Positions 12,465 to 24,973 of a stretch of DNA of 64,000 nucleotides are shown here, one piece after another. The stretch's first letter is position 1; the number at the start of each line of letters is the position of its first letter. Under the pieces are notes generated by a model. That model worked only from the letters and a program-made list of their open reading frames with translations. It ran no database searches and was not told the DNA's origin. Source of the DNA: Mantis religiosa (lineage: Eukaryota > Arthropoda > Insecta > Mantodea > Mantidae); contig CM060953.1 of assembly GCA_030765055.1 (NCBI GenBank), forward strand, positions 69,125,647 through 69,189,646, given 5' to 3'. The position numbers and the translations under genes were made by a program.

Positions 12465-12712
12465 CGATTAGAAATTTGTCTCACGGCTTTATTTATGATT
12501 TTGTTTATCCGCCATTTTTAATCTTGTGCAGACGAAAATGAAAACAAAATTGCATCGCAGTACGTTCAGAAAATAATACGACTCATCCATAGCCTTCTAT
12601 AGCTGTGATATTTACAAGCTTATTGGCGTTAACACAGGTTTGTTAACAGGTTGGTGAAATGCAAGAACTTTAATTTTAGCGTTATTAAACATATGGTGAT
12701 GAAATCTGGCAT

Positions 12713-14350
12713 TAGATATTTAAGCTATAAATATGCACATAGTAAATATTAAGTGTAAGGTTCTATTCCTATGGATCAAAAAGGTAAAATAAAGCAGCAG
12801 TTATAATGCGGAAGTTATTGTGACGTAACATTAAAATATTAAGCACCTACATAACAGGTACCAAATGTAATAAAGTTAATGAGTTAATAATCAATTGCAT
12901 AAAAATAAATGTGGGAGTATCAGTAATACCTTGAAATCCTCGGACCAACTTTGTCTGGTAGATATGAGCTACACTGTAAGAGTAACTCGAGGTAATAAAT
13001 CAAGAGCTCTACATTATGTGACAGTTATATTAAACCTGAGTCCATGCGTCACAAGACGTGGACCTGCCTTTTGGAAAAACAAAGACGAGCTACGTTACAA
13101 GAAGAAAGAGAATCGTAAAAATTTGATTTTACTTCTCGCTGCAGGACATAAAGCTTAAGATTACCTCGCATCATCTGAAAAATCCGATTACGCTTCCCTC
13201 TACTTAAACTAAAGCAGAGTAAGTACCTTAAAATTACTTTAGGAAGATTAGAGAACGTTCAAGCAAAACTCAAAGGTAATCTTTCTTTACCGTAGAATAT
13301 GGCAAAGTGAATAACTTACAAATTATTTTAGAAAGTATTGGAGGAGTTAAAGCAAAATTGAAAGGCAGTTCTTCTTCTTGAACATAGGAAACCGGATAAA
13401 TAACGCTCTCAATGCAATATAAGGCTTCCTCTTACTTTAAGGGATCAAAACTGCAGCATTTACTGCTTTCTCATATAGAAATTTATTTCTTTTAGTTACA
13501 GAAAAATTAAGATTGTGGCACTGCATGCCCCTTGTACTTTAAAACCACTGACTTCATGGACCCACATTAAGGGAATTGATAAAAACATAAAAATAAGCAA
13601 TTCTTTGCCCATCAAGTCCAAGTGTTATGTAACAGCTTCTTTTGCATTAAAATTTTGGATCTGAAACTATCAAGTTATACCACAGCCAGTACATAAGTTA
13701 TTTGTGGCTGTCATTTGCGGTGTCTTCTAAGTAGGACCTTTTCCTATTCAACAAGTGGTTTATTGTAATATATATTAGCAACACAAAGTATTAGATTTAT
13801 TGAGATTCCCAATCTGCTACACTCTCTTATTCTAAGATAATTTGTCTGCAATAGCCACAGGATTTAAAACAAAACCCTGGACTACGATAAGCATATCTGC
13901 TTGTATGTATAAGGCGGACAGTTCGGTAAAGCCGAGAATGAAATTTCGGTTCCTTGTTAGATTTATGATTAATTACTGAATCAAAGATAGATGTATTGAG
14001 ACTTCGATAAGTTAAAAGTATTGTAATAGATCCAGCAAGAACTGAGAGGAATATTCTAGCAAAGGAGGTAGCTTCCAATAGGATTATTGTGCTTCGACAA
14101 ATGATCAACATCGATTATAAACTGCAGATATGTACATGAAATTCATAATGGGTTTAAAGATAACCTCTAAACCACCTTGTTCATGTAATAGATTGTTTTT
14201 TTTTTTTTTTTTTTTTACTTTTTTTTATTTTGCTAAAATATGCTTTAAATATTTGATTTAAAATTACATCATTCGGAAAGAGTTTTCCGCAATGATATGT
14301 AACTGTTAAACAATTAGGTGTAAGCAGGCTCAGTCATCTCCCAATCTGTA
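12713..14350. other. Interval without recognised gene
   Basis: The 87-codon frame at 12895-13158 and the 94-codon minus frame at 13827-14111 show no domain I recognise. A T-run occupies 14196-14216. Confidence 0.45.
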
Positions 14351-14625
14351 CACCAGATGTGCAAAATGTGAAATGTGTAGTGTTTAACGCCCGCTTTTAC
14401 TACATACGGCACCGCAGGCGATGACACTGATGACACATGAGATGAAGATGGAGCACCGGTGGAATGAGATGGCGGGGGAAACCGTAGATCCCGGAGAAAA
14501 CCCGCCCCAGCGCCGTGTTGGCCACAACAAATCTCACTTTGCGGTCGCTGGGCTCAAACCTGGGCCGCCTTAGTGAGAGCCAAGCGGTTTAACCACTGAG
14601 CCACGGCGCGGCCACCAGATATGCA
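14351..14625 (-). mobile_element. tRNA-derived SINE, second family, with TSD
   Basis: The minus strand begins with a tRNA-like head: A box gtggctcagtggttaaacc and B box ggtttgagccc. The body runs to about 14364. It is flanked by 13-bp direct repeats with one mismatch: caccagatgtgca (14351-14363) and caccagatatgca (14613-14625). The body differs from the main SINE family. This is a complete retroposed copy. Confidence 0.85.
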
Positions 14626-15085
14626 GATAACCTGCTACCTTGCGGCGGTGTTGAAACGGAGAGGAAATGTGCAGGCCAAGATACAAGCAAACGCTTACTT
14701 CGCAGAAAAAGTAGAATTATTTAAAACAAAACAAAAATAAATATATTGTCAGTCACTTATTTAAGAAAGGCCCTAGGGTGCTGATAATCCCTGCAGTTGA
14801 GTGCCCTTATGTACACACCTATCTTTCCAGAAATGCTCTAAGTCCACTTTTTTACTTTTAGAGTTAGATGCATTTATGTGTTCCTTTGAAGTCGACCTAT
14901 CATTGAGTGCTGACAGGGCCTTCATATTCAATCAAATAGCCACAAAATAGAGCTGATAATTTTTTTTTTATTTCAAAAGAGCCCTATGTCCAGAACAGAT
15001 GGCAGACACTAAGTTGCTTACATAGTGCCCACTGTTTCGTTAGCACAGGATGCAGAAAATTACAAAGTATTGGTGGAAATAATAG
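14626..15085. other. Interval without recognised gene
   Basis: AT-rich; no supported feature. Confidence 0.45.
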
Positions 15086-15595
15086 TTTCTTCCACACTGG
15101 CCATGTGTAGCCTAAGGTTTGCATGAGTAGATCAAGACTGAAAAATTCAATGCCATAGCCAGTATTTGAACCACGTATCTCCCGCTCTCCTTGCTGTTGC
15201 TCTAAACCACCGAGCTAGTATGGTCAACATGCCAACATGATATTAAATTCTCCAACTGACTCGTATGTTTCCCGGTAGGCCACTAGGGGTTCTCATATGC
15301 TGTGAGACACGCACCTTTAGCGGCAACTTACTATGCTATAAGTACTTAAGTACCAGGCTTCATAGTTATATCACTACGTTTTTACGTAAATTGATGAAAA
15401 TAATCACTTATTCCACACTAGCTGTGTGTAGGCTAAGGTTTGAATGACTAGAGCCACACTGATTGTTATGTCATGTCGACATGTTGGCCGTAGTAACTCA
15501 GTGGTTTAGAGCAACCGGACGGAGATCAGGAGATCCGTGATTCAAATCCCGGCTATGGCATTGAATTTTTCAGTCTGGCTCTACTCCAAATCCTT
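15086..15595. repeat. Opposed copies of a SINE-bearing composite repeat
   Basis: A minus-strand copy (about 15086-15345) has the tRNA-like unit with gaaccac B-box remnants and the linker attctccaactgactcg. A minus tail piece follows (about 15395-15465), then a plus-strand unit (about 15470-15595) with catgttggccgtag, a B box (gattcaaatcccggc) and the end tgaatttttcagtctggctct. The same unit recurs at 19190-19420 and in 48655-49360. Here the copies face each other in head-to-head orientation. Confidence 0.65.
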
Positions 15596-17374
15596 ACAAA
15601 GCACTGTTATATATTTAAAGTGCTTACATCACTTATTTGTGCCTTAGACGTTGCCCTGACTAAACACTATGTTGATTTAATAGATTTATGGCATTGCTTG
15701 AAAGCTTTCAATTCGTTACATCTCACTTATTTCGGATGTCCATTACAAGTACTTAGCTTTTATTAGAAAACAGATCCATCATCTGTAAACAGAATCTGTC
15801 AAAGTGCTAATTATCAATAGCACTTATCAATGGAAATAGAAAAAAAAATCTCCTTCAGAAACAATTTTTTAAGTTTTCTCAAAACTATGCTAGCTGAATA
15901 TAGGACCGTTCTGAAATAAGTGATTAGTTAAATTAAGTTCTGTATGGTATCTTTTTTCCAGATATTCGTTATTAATAGTTTGGAATGGTAAATACCATTT
16001 CGTATTTGTTGTTATTCTGGTAATATAATGGTAAGAGAATGGCTATTAGAGTATTTTGGTACTGGTATCGCATATGCATTGTACTATTAACAGGTTCGGT
16101 AACATTATCTTTCCACTGTGACTTTATTATTAAATGATCTATATCGTATCATATTACTTGGAAATAAAATATCAACGGATATTCCTATTTACAAGTATAT
16201 TCTGCGACGTAGTAGTAAATATTTACAAGTCAACAGCACACTCAAATAAAAGGCCAGGTCTCCTTCGCAAACTTGGCTCTGTTAGCTCTTATTCAGGTAC
16301 AAGGGCTTTGTAAAATCCTTTTAAACTATTAGTTCCTAACTAATGAAAACATATTAAAGGTTTTATAGTTTGTCCGTTAGAGTGAGTTTGACTTTTAATT
16401 GTCAAATTCGGCTGAGTTGCTTTTAAAATTACCCTATATGCAAAAAGTTATCCAACCAACCGTATGAACACAAATACTATGTTAATATAGATCACTTAGG
16501 ATTACGTCCTTTTGTTTCAGCTACTTTAAATATAAACGTCCTGATAGTGGTAGCAATTACTGTATATGAGCCAAACATATTTGATGTACCATAATGTAGC
16601 TTTGAGTGATACATCGATCTGCTATCCCGCGTGAGTTATTAGTTTTATACCTTGTGCAACTGAATACAATTTGCATCATCGCTAAACCTCTGTAACATAA
16701 ATCCCTCATCACCGGCGTGGACTGCATTTGTATACAACATTCATATACTAAAGCAAGTATTTACTGATAGATTACAGCATAAAATACAAACACGCTGCTG
16801 ATTTGTGCCTAAGTGATCAATATGAAAATTACAGAAATCGCATCTACCTTTTTAGTAAAGGTATTCAAACCATTATTAATTGTAAGTAAAGCAAAGTTGA
16901 CAAAATAGTTGTTCGGTGGCTTTGAGTTGCAGATGAATATAGACTCGCGGTTTCTTATGCAGGATGTTCATGCAATAACATCACTATTACAATACACAAT
17001 GCAGTCCCAGATTTCTTTGCGTTATTTAATAAATGTGTATTTACCAAAATAGATTGTTTTAGAATGTAAAATACAAAGCGAATATTGGATCGATTTGAGG
17101 AATGGAAACAAGAATAGGTATTATAATAGTAAATAATACAGTTACTTATGATTTCATAGAAATCTTTACGTGTTGAAACGGTATTTTAGGACTGATTGTT
17201 TGTAATGAATTGGGCCTCAGAAGGGAAAGAGGTAATTATTGATTTTGTAAGATATTTTATGTGATTTGTTTATCAAACCTTATAGTCAGGTTGTGTGGAT
17301 TTTGGAACATTTATATGATGGGTAGGTGAGAGTGTTTGAACAGTGTATGAAAAAGGACAGAAGATAAATATATA
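15596..17374. other. Long AT-rich interval without recognised gene
   Basis: No frame of note and no repeat shared with the rest of the window was noticed. Confidence 0.45.
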
Positions 17375-18252
17375 CGAGGGCTGTTCACTAAAGAATGATT
17401 ACAATCTTTTTTTGACCACATACCTTTAGTCATCCTCATAATTTTGATGGCCTTTTCAAAATGGTCTCCCCTGAATGTGATGCAATTATCTCAGCGTTTC
17501 TGCTAGTCTTCAAAGACATGTTGGAAACCATTTTTGAGAGGTCCTTCAAAATCGCCTCCGCAGCCTTCACCACTGCCTCTGATGATGTAATAATGCCTCC
17601 CACGAAGGTGTTTCTTCAAGTTAGGGAATATAAAAAAGTCACATGGGGACTATACTATACTATACATCCGGATGTCGATGCACTTCATGTTGATTTTGCC
17701 AAGGTAATCAGCAACAACATTGGCAATATGCAGCCGCGCATTATCGTGGTGCGGCATTATATGAACTTGCAATGTTTTTAGGACATCCCTGTGGTATTGT
17801 CCAGTTACTGATGTGTGTGCAGGTACAACATGCTGATAAACCATTCCATGAATATCAAATTATTACATGACCGTGACGTTCCCAGCAGAAGCAACCACTT
17901 TTGCTTTTTGGAGGGTTGGTGATGAAGGAGATTTCCACACTGAGCATTTCTGTTTGCTCTCAGAATCAAAATGATGTAGCCAAGTTGCATCAGCAGTGAT
18001 TAAGTTTGAAAGACACTCCGATCTTCCTCTAATATCAAGTTTAACTGCATGTTACTTCCATTGCAGCGGTAGGTGATGGTGAACATGTCTGAACTTGCCT
18101 GGTTCCCACAGGCGGGAACCAGGAGTACCAACAATGAAACTACTGCGGCGTGTTGTTTCACATCAAACTAACAGAATATAATTAGACTGAATTTTACTGC
18201 GAAAAATTATGAGCGTAAAAATTATGATCATTCTTTATTGAACAGCCCTCCT
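17375..18252 (-). mobile_element. Mariner deletion derivative D
   Basis: The left end starts cgagggctgttc after TA (17373-17374); the right end has the matching inverted repeat up to gccctc near 18250. The minus strand runs from the 5' leader (gttggtactcctggtt) through ggaagtaacat directly into cagttaaacttgatat, skipping about 370 bp of the DNA-binding half that the complete copy at 60473 has. The catalytic part is broken by frameshifts; HHDNARLHIANVV is still readable, but a stretch just before it is missing. It cannot encode active transposase. Confidence 0.85.
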
Positions 18253-19189
18253 GGTAGGTGATGTGGGCTTTAAATGCAATGAAATATTTAGTTGTCAAAG
18301 GCAACAGTAAGAAAAATCAATAGTTCATAGAGAGGATGATACTGGTAGAAGTCTGGATACTGTAGACCTAAGATGTCTACAGAGAGAAGTGAAAAAGGAT
18401 TTGAAATTTTCTTCTGTATTGAGATTCCGAACAGTTCAGACGTGTGTGATATCGTCTGCACGTTTGCAGAAACATTGAGGTGCATGATATTTTGTAAAGC
18501 ATCTTTCAAAGTTGCAGGAACAAATAATGTTAATGTTAATGAATGTATTTATTTTTAATGCTAAAAAGAATGTTTTAAAAATAATTTATCTACAAATGAA
18601 ATAATTTTAAGGGGAAAGGACAATTGTCGTGGTTTTTATTTGCACATCATCTTGCATCCTCTCTCCTCCGCGACTATGCCCTGAAGATAATAATCTTAAT
18701 CCCTGAACAGCTGAGCAAGAATCCAGAAACCTTCAAGATCATCATCAAAAGGTGATAGTAATTTATCATTTACAATCCCTCGCGCCTTTTGCACCAAAAT
18801 CCTGCAGCAGTGTATATAACCGAAAATCCTCCTGTTATACTTTGGTAATTCTGGTGATTTAATTCAAATAAACCTTAACAACGTAAACCATTATTATTAA
18901 GCTAAAATGTTTAACAGTAATTAATCTCTATATTTATCATGTATTACAGTATACCAAATGTAATGTCTTAAAATACACATTAAGAGAGAACATTTATACT
19001 CATAACACAAGATATTGTAAAAATTGCATGAAATATTATTGCTGAAACTGTACAACAAATTACCTCAAGATTTAACTGAACTACAGGGATATATATTTAA
19101 AAATAGACTTCATAATTTTTTAGTAGATTTTCCATTCTTTTTTATGCCAGAATATTTAGAATTTTGCTCATATTTTCTCAGTAAATCAC
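18253..19189. other. Interval without recognised gene
   Basis: AT-rich; short frames at 18288-18558 overlap on both strands and show no domain. Confidence 0.45.
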
Positions 19190-19420
19190 TAGGAGCTAGG
19201 ATAGGAGAGCCCCTGGTGGTTTACCGGGAAAATATGCTAGTAAGTTGAAGAATTTAATGTCAGTATGGCACGTTGGCCATGGTATCTCAATGGGCAAGAG
19301 CGAATGGACGGAAACCAGGAGATTCGTGGTTCAAATCTGGGCCATGGCATTGAATTTTTCAGGTTTACTCTATCCGAAATCTTAGCCTACAACCAGCTAG
19401 TGAGAAGAAATAATTAACTT
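19190..19420 (+). repeat. SINE-bearing composite repeat, plus copy
   Basis: It shows the order linker (gagcccctggtggtttaccggg), gaatttaatgtca, the tRNA-like unit starting near 19275 (gttggccatggtatctcaatg), B box (ggttcaaatctgggcc), then ttgaatttttcag and an end like aaccagctagtgagaa. This order matches 48880-49060 and 49130-49355. Confidence 0.65.
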
Positions 19421-19831
19421 CTATCAATTAGCACATAGTTTTGGTCATTTTAGTTCACCGTGCCAATACATTTCCTGTAATTTGTTTGAACTTTCAAATG
19501 CCTACTTATAAGTTTCTGAAGGTCACTCATTTCCTTTTCTCCTGAGCATTCAAAAAGCCTGTTATTTAAAAACCTTACATAAACTTTAACAATTAGTTTA
19601 TCTTTACCTACTTTAGAATACAATGAATCTGTAGATGAATTTTTGGACTAACAAGAAGATATAACAAGCTTTCAAAAGTTAAGTTTAGAAGAGCGAGTAG
19701 ATAAACTGATATGGGTGCACTAGGCAATCTTGTTTCAATACATGTTTAAAACTGGGATGTTTACTTAACGTTGCACTTTCTTTAACATTTCTCTATAGAT
19801 AAAATTTTATCAGGATGCAAGGGATAGTGAT

Positions 19832-20100
19832 GTGCATTCCATAACCTCTCCTATCCAAATCCAAACCTCAACCTGCCCGTGGTGCAACCTGCTTTTACCA
19901 ATGAAGCTCTGGGGACCGAGCATTAGCGGTATAACTACATCAGAAATAGAGGAAATGCTATTTCATCTCTTACGCTGGCCTGTCACGGCGTACAAATGTT
20001 CCACAATTGATGCTTGTGAGAAAAGCCGATGGACCTTAAACCCCCTCTCGGCCATTAACCAAAGACGGATGTGGCCCTCCAGACATACTGGAGGTTAAAG
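19832..20100 (+). pseudogene. Possible LINE C-terminal fragment
   Basis: An 88-codon open frame contains CPWCNLLLPMK, which resembles the start of the terminal CCHC knuckle of LINE polyproteins, then an LTTSEIEE-like region. The histidine and last cysteine are not evident. It lies just upstream of a clear LINE RNase H fragment but need not belong to the same insertion. The assignment is tentative. Confidence 0.3.
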
Positions 20101-20149
20101 TGCGTGGATGATGTAACCACCATTACAAGCAAAAAAAAATTGGTGTCCA

Positions 20150-20436
20150 CTTAAAAAACGGTTACATTTATGCTACTTGGTTGATGGATCTAACTTGGAC
20201 AACAGCTCAGGAGCAGAAATTAAGTGTGCACTGTTCTCATTCTATCAACCAGCAGGATACCACACAACAAATTTTGATGCAGAAGTAACGGCTATTCATA
20301 TTTCAGTCCAACGCCTTCTATACAGAATAGATAAATTCAAAAATGCTGTCATACTTTACCCACTACACAGAAATATTGGAGAGCAAGAGAGCTAATGGCT
20401 TCATTGCCAAAGCCTAGCGTTTGAAAACAACAACAA
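20150..20436 (+). pseudogene. Internally deleted LINE RNase H fragment
   Basis: The start (tgatggatctaacttgga) encodes the TDGSN-type beginning of a LINE RNase H domain. The sequence tracks the copy at 22394-23153 to about 20353 (ctgtcatact), then jumps to the last part of that copy (cactacacagaaatattgg, 20360) and ends in (aac)n at 20429. About 500 bp of RNase H and downstream sequence are missing relative to 22394-23153. Confidence 0.75.
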
Positions 20437-20475
20437 TTTTATCAGAAGGTCTCAAAAGTGGGTATCCGTGAATAT

Positions 20476-20937
20476 TGTCTCGAAGCCGTTATCTACGATA
20501 GCGCAGCTTGTGTACACAAAGAGCCGGCAAATAACGATAGCGCCGATAAAAAGACAGACGAATAGTGTATCACGGAGATAAAGGACTTGCCGGCACAGAT
20601 AGGATTTCACGTTTGTAAGGTTCTAGTGATATCTTGATTGACAGAGAAAAGTTGTTTTCCTGTTTGTTCTAGAAACCTCTCGAATTTATCCATGAGGTAT
20701 TTAAGAGAGCAATGAGGGAGTCAGTCGTGAATAGTAGTAAACAGCTGGTAAGTGTGTAACAAGAGAGTTGTAAACAGAGGTAATAGGAACGTTTGTTGTT
20801 GTCATCGACTCTGGTAGACTGTGTGGATGTGAGGTAATGTTGTTACGTGAGAATTGACAGTGTATTACTACGGAAATAAAGAACATTTGGACCATCTGCA
20901 ACTTGGACTTTTAATTCTACGAACCCACAAAGTCACA
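20476..20937 (+). mobile_element. Solo LTR (gypsy-type)
   Basis: It starts TGTCTCGAAG and ends AAAGTCACA, with TG...CA termini. A perfect 4-bp TSD, atat, lies at 20472-20475 and 20938-20941. An AATAAA signal is at 20875-20880, 63 bp before the end. The 3' part is closely similar to the LTRs at 33101-33525 and 9711-10251. No internal gypsy sequence follows, so it is a solo LTR left by LTR-LTR recombination. Confidence 0.92.
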
Positions 20938-20941
20938 ATAT

Positions 20942-21890
20942 AAATAGAAGTAGGATAAAATATTATTTTACTACACACAAATAAGTTCTAGAGAAAACAA
21001 AACCTTCAGAGTTCCGATGACAATCAGAATAAGTTTTTCTGTTTGTGTACCTTCTAATTTAAATGACTTTTCCTTGGTTCCATGTCGAGAATTTTGTTAA
21101 AATGCAAATCAACATGAATGACATAAAAGCTGTCTCTCAAATTCTACACGGCTGTATACACTTGAAGCCAGTGACTAACAAAGCAGGAATACAAAACACG
21201 GCTCTTGTTTATTCAGCTTTACTCGCTTTCACTTCAAAAAAAGTTTTGTGACAATGTTTACATAACCGGAGAAGATACCTACATGGAGAAGTCTTCAGCG
21301 AATGTATGAAAGAAAGAAATCCTGTTGGGAATATAAAGTATTGGACTTTGAGCTGCAAATCGTATTATCCACCAAAGCAAGACAGCAAAAGAAGTTTAAT
21401 GTTTCCTCTAAAGCCTGCTTTAATGAGAGCGACGTTGAGAATGTAAATGAATGACAATGGGTAACAGCGCTATATTTGACACAATGTATCGAAAGGCTCA
21501 GTCTGACAGTTTGTGTATTTTTTATTACTGTAAATCTATTTTCTAAACCAATATTAATAGAGTTGGAATATTCAACATTTGGATGGTTTGCGCTGATGGA
21601 GGAATCGACGAGGCGGTTAGAATAACAAATTCTATTTTCTCTATCACAAACACGTACATATCAAGCAGAAATCAATATGATCAATATGATATCAATACTT
21701 CACCGAAAATATATGCTTTGATACGCCATGGTAGCGCGTCTGCATTTGTCACTGGGTCCCGGTTTCAATACTCCGCACCTGCATGGGTCATAGGGGTCAT
21801 AGGGGGCAGTTTTCGGAAACCTAACGAGAAGCTACCGAATGCGAGGCATTTGAACTAATATAAGGATACAAGTGCAGCATTGTGAGAATA
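20942..21890. other. Interval without recognised gene
   Basis: A tRNA-like stretch at about 21725-21780 (ggtagcgcgtctgc then gggtcccggtttcaatac) may be a SINE head. Nothing else is supported. Confidence 0.4.
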
Positions 21891-21892
21891 AA

Positions 21893-22395
21893 ATACATAA
21901 TTCGGAGATTGCATTACATAATTTACATCTCAGAGAAAAAGTTGGAAGTGTGCTCCACCAGCATCTACACATGTTTGCACTCGTCTCATCATATTCTCCT
22001 AAGTTTTACGGAGGGTTTCCTCGCCAATGTTACTTATTTTGGTTCGAATGTATTCCTTGATAACATGAATTGTCCGTGGCATATTTCTGTACACACTATT
22101 TGTTAGATACCCCCACCAGAAAAAATCCGGTGAGGTTAGGTCAGGGGATCTGGCGGCCAAACACCTTTTGAGATTATTCGATTATCAAATAAACTGGTTA
22201 CAAGTCCCTGGTGTCTTTAGATGTATCACACGTTGCTCGATCTTGCTGGAAATAACCTTCTCTCAATTCGATATCATCACCGTAAAACTTCAGAGAATAT
22301 GGTGATACGAGCGCGAACAAGTATAGATGCTGGTGGAGGACACTTCCAACATTTTCTCCGAGATGTAAATAGTGTAATGTAATCTCCCAATTGAT
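21893..22395 (-). pseudogene. DDE transposase C-terminal fragment in a palindrome
   Basis: The minus strand of the centre encodes, with stops, a YFQQDRATCDTSKDTRDL tract and further on a LTGFFLVGVSNK stretch. These match the family pattern (FQQDGATxHTA...DLTPLDFFLWGYLKxKVY) of a mariner-like DDE transposase common in insects. The third catalytic aspartate is replaced by glycine here. About 115 bp at 21893-22010 recurs inverted at 22280-22395, so the C-terminal end of the gene exists twice, pointing in opposite directions. The copy is dead. Confidence 0.6.
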
Positions 22396-23165
22396 ACCCA
22401 CCTGAAGAATGGTTACATGTCTACACAGATGGATCTAACTTGGAATTAAGTGTGCATTGTTCTCATTCTATCAACCAGCAGGATACCACACAACAAATTT
22501 TGATGCAGAAGTAATGGCTATTCATATTTCACTCAAAAACTTCTATACAGAATAGATAAAATCAAAAATGCTGTAATACTTTCTGATTCTAAAGTATCAT
22601 TATGTGCAATAGGTTCATATAAAATGACGTCAATCCAAATTAAAAAATGTCACAAAATGATCCAACAACTTCAAAAACTACAGAAAAGGATTATATTACA
22701 GTGTATACCTGCACATTCTGGAATTGCTGAAAATGAATCAGTTGATTTTCTTGCCAAAAAGTTGCAAATTTAATTCAGAACAAAAGTAAAAGCTTACCCT
22801 TTACATCCATAAAAGGATTAATCAAAAACAAATATAAAACAAAAACAATCAATATCTAACAAAGCCAGAGATAAAAATGGAGCATTTTAATTAAAAATCC
22901 AGAAATTATTCCAAAAATCCCACGTAAAGCTGCAGTAGCAAATTTTATATTACTTGTGGAGCACGATTATTTGGCCAATCACTTACACAGAATAGGAATT
23001 TATAAAAGTCCAAATTATCCTCTGTGCAACAAAGAAGAGAACATCTTTTAACCTGTGAAGCCCTACCTGCCGGACCCACTACACAGAAATATTGGAGAGC
23101 AAGAGAGCTAATGGCTTCATTACCAAAGCCTAGCATTTGAAAACAACATCATCATCTCCCAATTG
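22382..23165 (+). mobile_element. LINE 3' fragment with 12-bp TSD
   Basis: The insert (22394-23153) is flanked by atctcccaattg at 22382-22393 and 23154-23165. It encodes, with frameshifts, an RNase H domain: YTDGSN near the start, later SDSKVSLCAIGS, then IPAHSGIAENESVDFLAKK. The last part has a HDYLANHLHRIGIY and CPLCNKEEN-type zinc-knuckle region. The tail ends in (atc)n rather than poly(A). RNase H places it in a Jockey/R1/I-type clade (family knowledge). It is 5'-truncated and broken. Confidence 0.85.
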
Positions 23166-24923
23166 TGTACTACATTCTCCCAAATTTGGATGTATGTGCT
23201 ATTATTGCTTTAAAAGTTATGGCCTATTGAATTGGTTTAGATTTATATGGATCGCACTATAGACATGAGTATATGCATCTGAAATATAAAACTGCAGGTC
23301 TAACACCTTTGCAACCGCCACCGGTATACCGGAATTTCTTCCCATCGGAGAACTTTTACATTCAGTAATTCTACTGACATAATGCTGTCGCTTTCAAGCA
23401 TATTCAAAATTCATCAGTTTAGGCCGAGTTTGAATCTGGTCATTCATGGTGGTAGATTGCTTTAGCGACTTCTGCTTATTAATTTTTTCTCTCTCATTAA
23501 TAGTTAATAACTTTCTGTTCCAATAGCAATTGATGTAAGGATAAAAATCTTATTTTGGCTAGCTTAAAATAATCATCCAAAACACACAATCTTAATGTTT
23601 TTGGGAACAACTCATGGGTCTATTGTCAAACGAGGATCCACGAAAAATTCATGGATTGGGAGCTGCGAATCCTTCAAGTTTGCTCAGAACGTTTACTGTG
23701 ACCTAAAAATTATGCAACCCATTTGTCATTGTGTAAGGGGAACGAACTAAACTGAGTAATGTTTCTGGGCATTACAGCACAAAATATTTGCATAGAAGAC
23801 AATTAGTATGGGTGTGTCACTCTATTACGTTGACAGCAGTAATATCACCTCGGCGGTTTTCCCTAGAGTACTGTGCAGGTTATGGTGTATGTAATATCAA
23901 GGAGACCCTTGTTGCACGAATCTGCATAGCGAATGAATTACTGTTCATGCAAGTACACGTAATTGACCAAGTGCGTCCATCTCTGATCCACTAATGTAAA
24001 CTGTGTAATCAACTACACCCATAATTGAAACCCCTTTTGCAATTTAATGCAAGGTCCAAATTGATTTATATCATTTTTGTGTAGATTATTTTATAAAATG
24101 CAAATAGTAAACCCATTACCATATCCTAGACAACCTTGACCCCCTAAAACAAGTCCCTTCTTAAAAAAGGACATGCGTTAAATTCACATGTACTGTCTAC
24201 CCATTAATATTTAGCTTTATATAGCCTCTACTCCCTATTCTGGCGAAAGTTTATTTTAGCTACTAATGTTAATCTAGATATATATTTTAAATTTGTTTTA
24301 AAACCAAACGGGGTAGAGGAAATTAAATCATAAGCCACGTTCTTAGTAGGGGATCGCTTTATATTGACATCACATCGTGACAAATAATCTGTATAAAAGG
24401 ACCACTTTAAAACTGAAAAAAAAAAACATTGAAAAATTTAAACCAATACAAAGAAATACTACGGCAATTCTTGTGCTACAAAAATATTATTTGAATCAGT
24501 GCTTTTGTGTCCAGTTCTGAAGGTTTGACAGTTATACCAAATTGTATTATAAAATTGCTTGCGAATGAGAAGTACTGCAGAGACTATTTGGGGAAAATTA
24601 CATGTGTATAATTTACTTTTGTTATAAATATCTACCTTAAATATATGTTATTTTAATCCAAATTGTAGAAACTAGCTATAACTGTACATTTTATCAAAAC
24701 AGGTCCAGATGTTGGCTATTTTTGTGTGGCGATTATTTTTCAAGTTTTCGCGTGAATTTTTGGAATATACAGAACTTAAATACAGTTTGGTATTTGTTTC
24801 AAATTTCGCTTTCATTCTTAAAAAGAAAACACACACGCACGCGCACGCACACACAAACAACTATTCAACATTTCGTTAATGCAAGGGCTTCAAAACTTGC
24901 ATTTAGAGTGGAATCTTTAGGTG

Positions 24924-24925
<2 letters not shown>
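23166..24925. other. Interval without recognised gene
   Basis: AT-rich; a short alternating (AC)n/(GC)n stretch lies at 24828-24858. No domain seen. Confidence 0.45.

Positions 24926-24926
<1 letters not shown>

Positions 24927-24973
<47 letters not shown>

Larger units (their letters stand above)
11773..12712. mobile_element. Decayed PIF/Harbinger DNA transposon
   Basis: The two ends form an imperfect inverted repeat: atgcccgatgtcacc at 11773 against, on the other strand from 12712, atgccagatttcatcacc. Further inside both arms share tttcaccaac and a gtgttaacgc-like stretch. Between them lie a fragment like the Harbinger transposase start (plus) and a Myb/SANT-like protein fragment (minus), the two proteins such elements encode. 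The flanking 3-bp TSD is not clear. The rest of the transposase, including its DDE residues, is absent, so this is an internally deleted copy. Confidence 0.6.
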
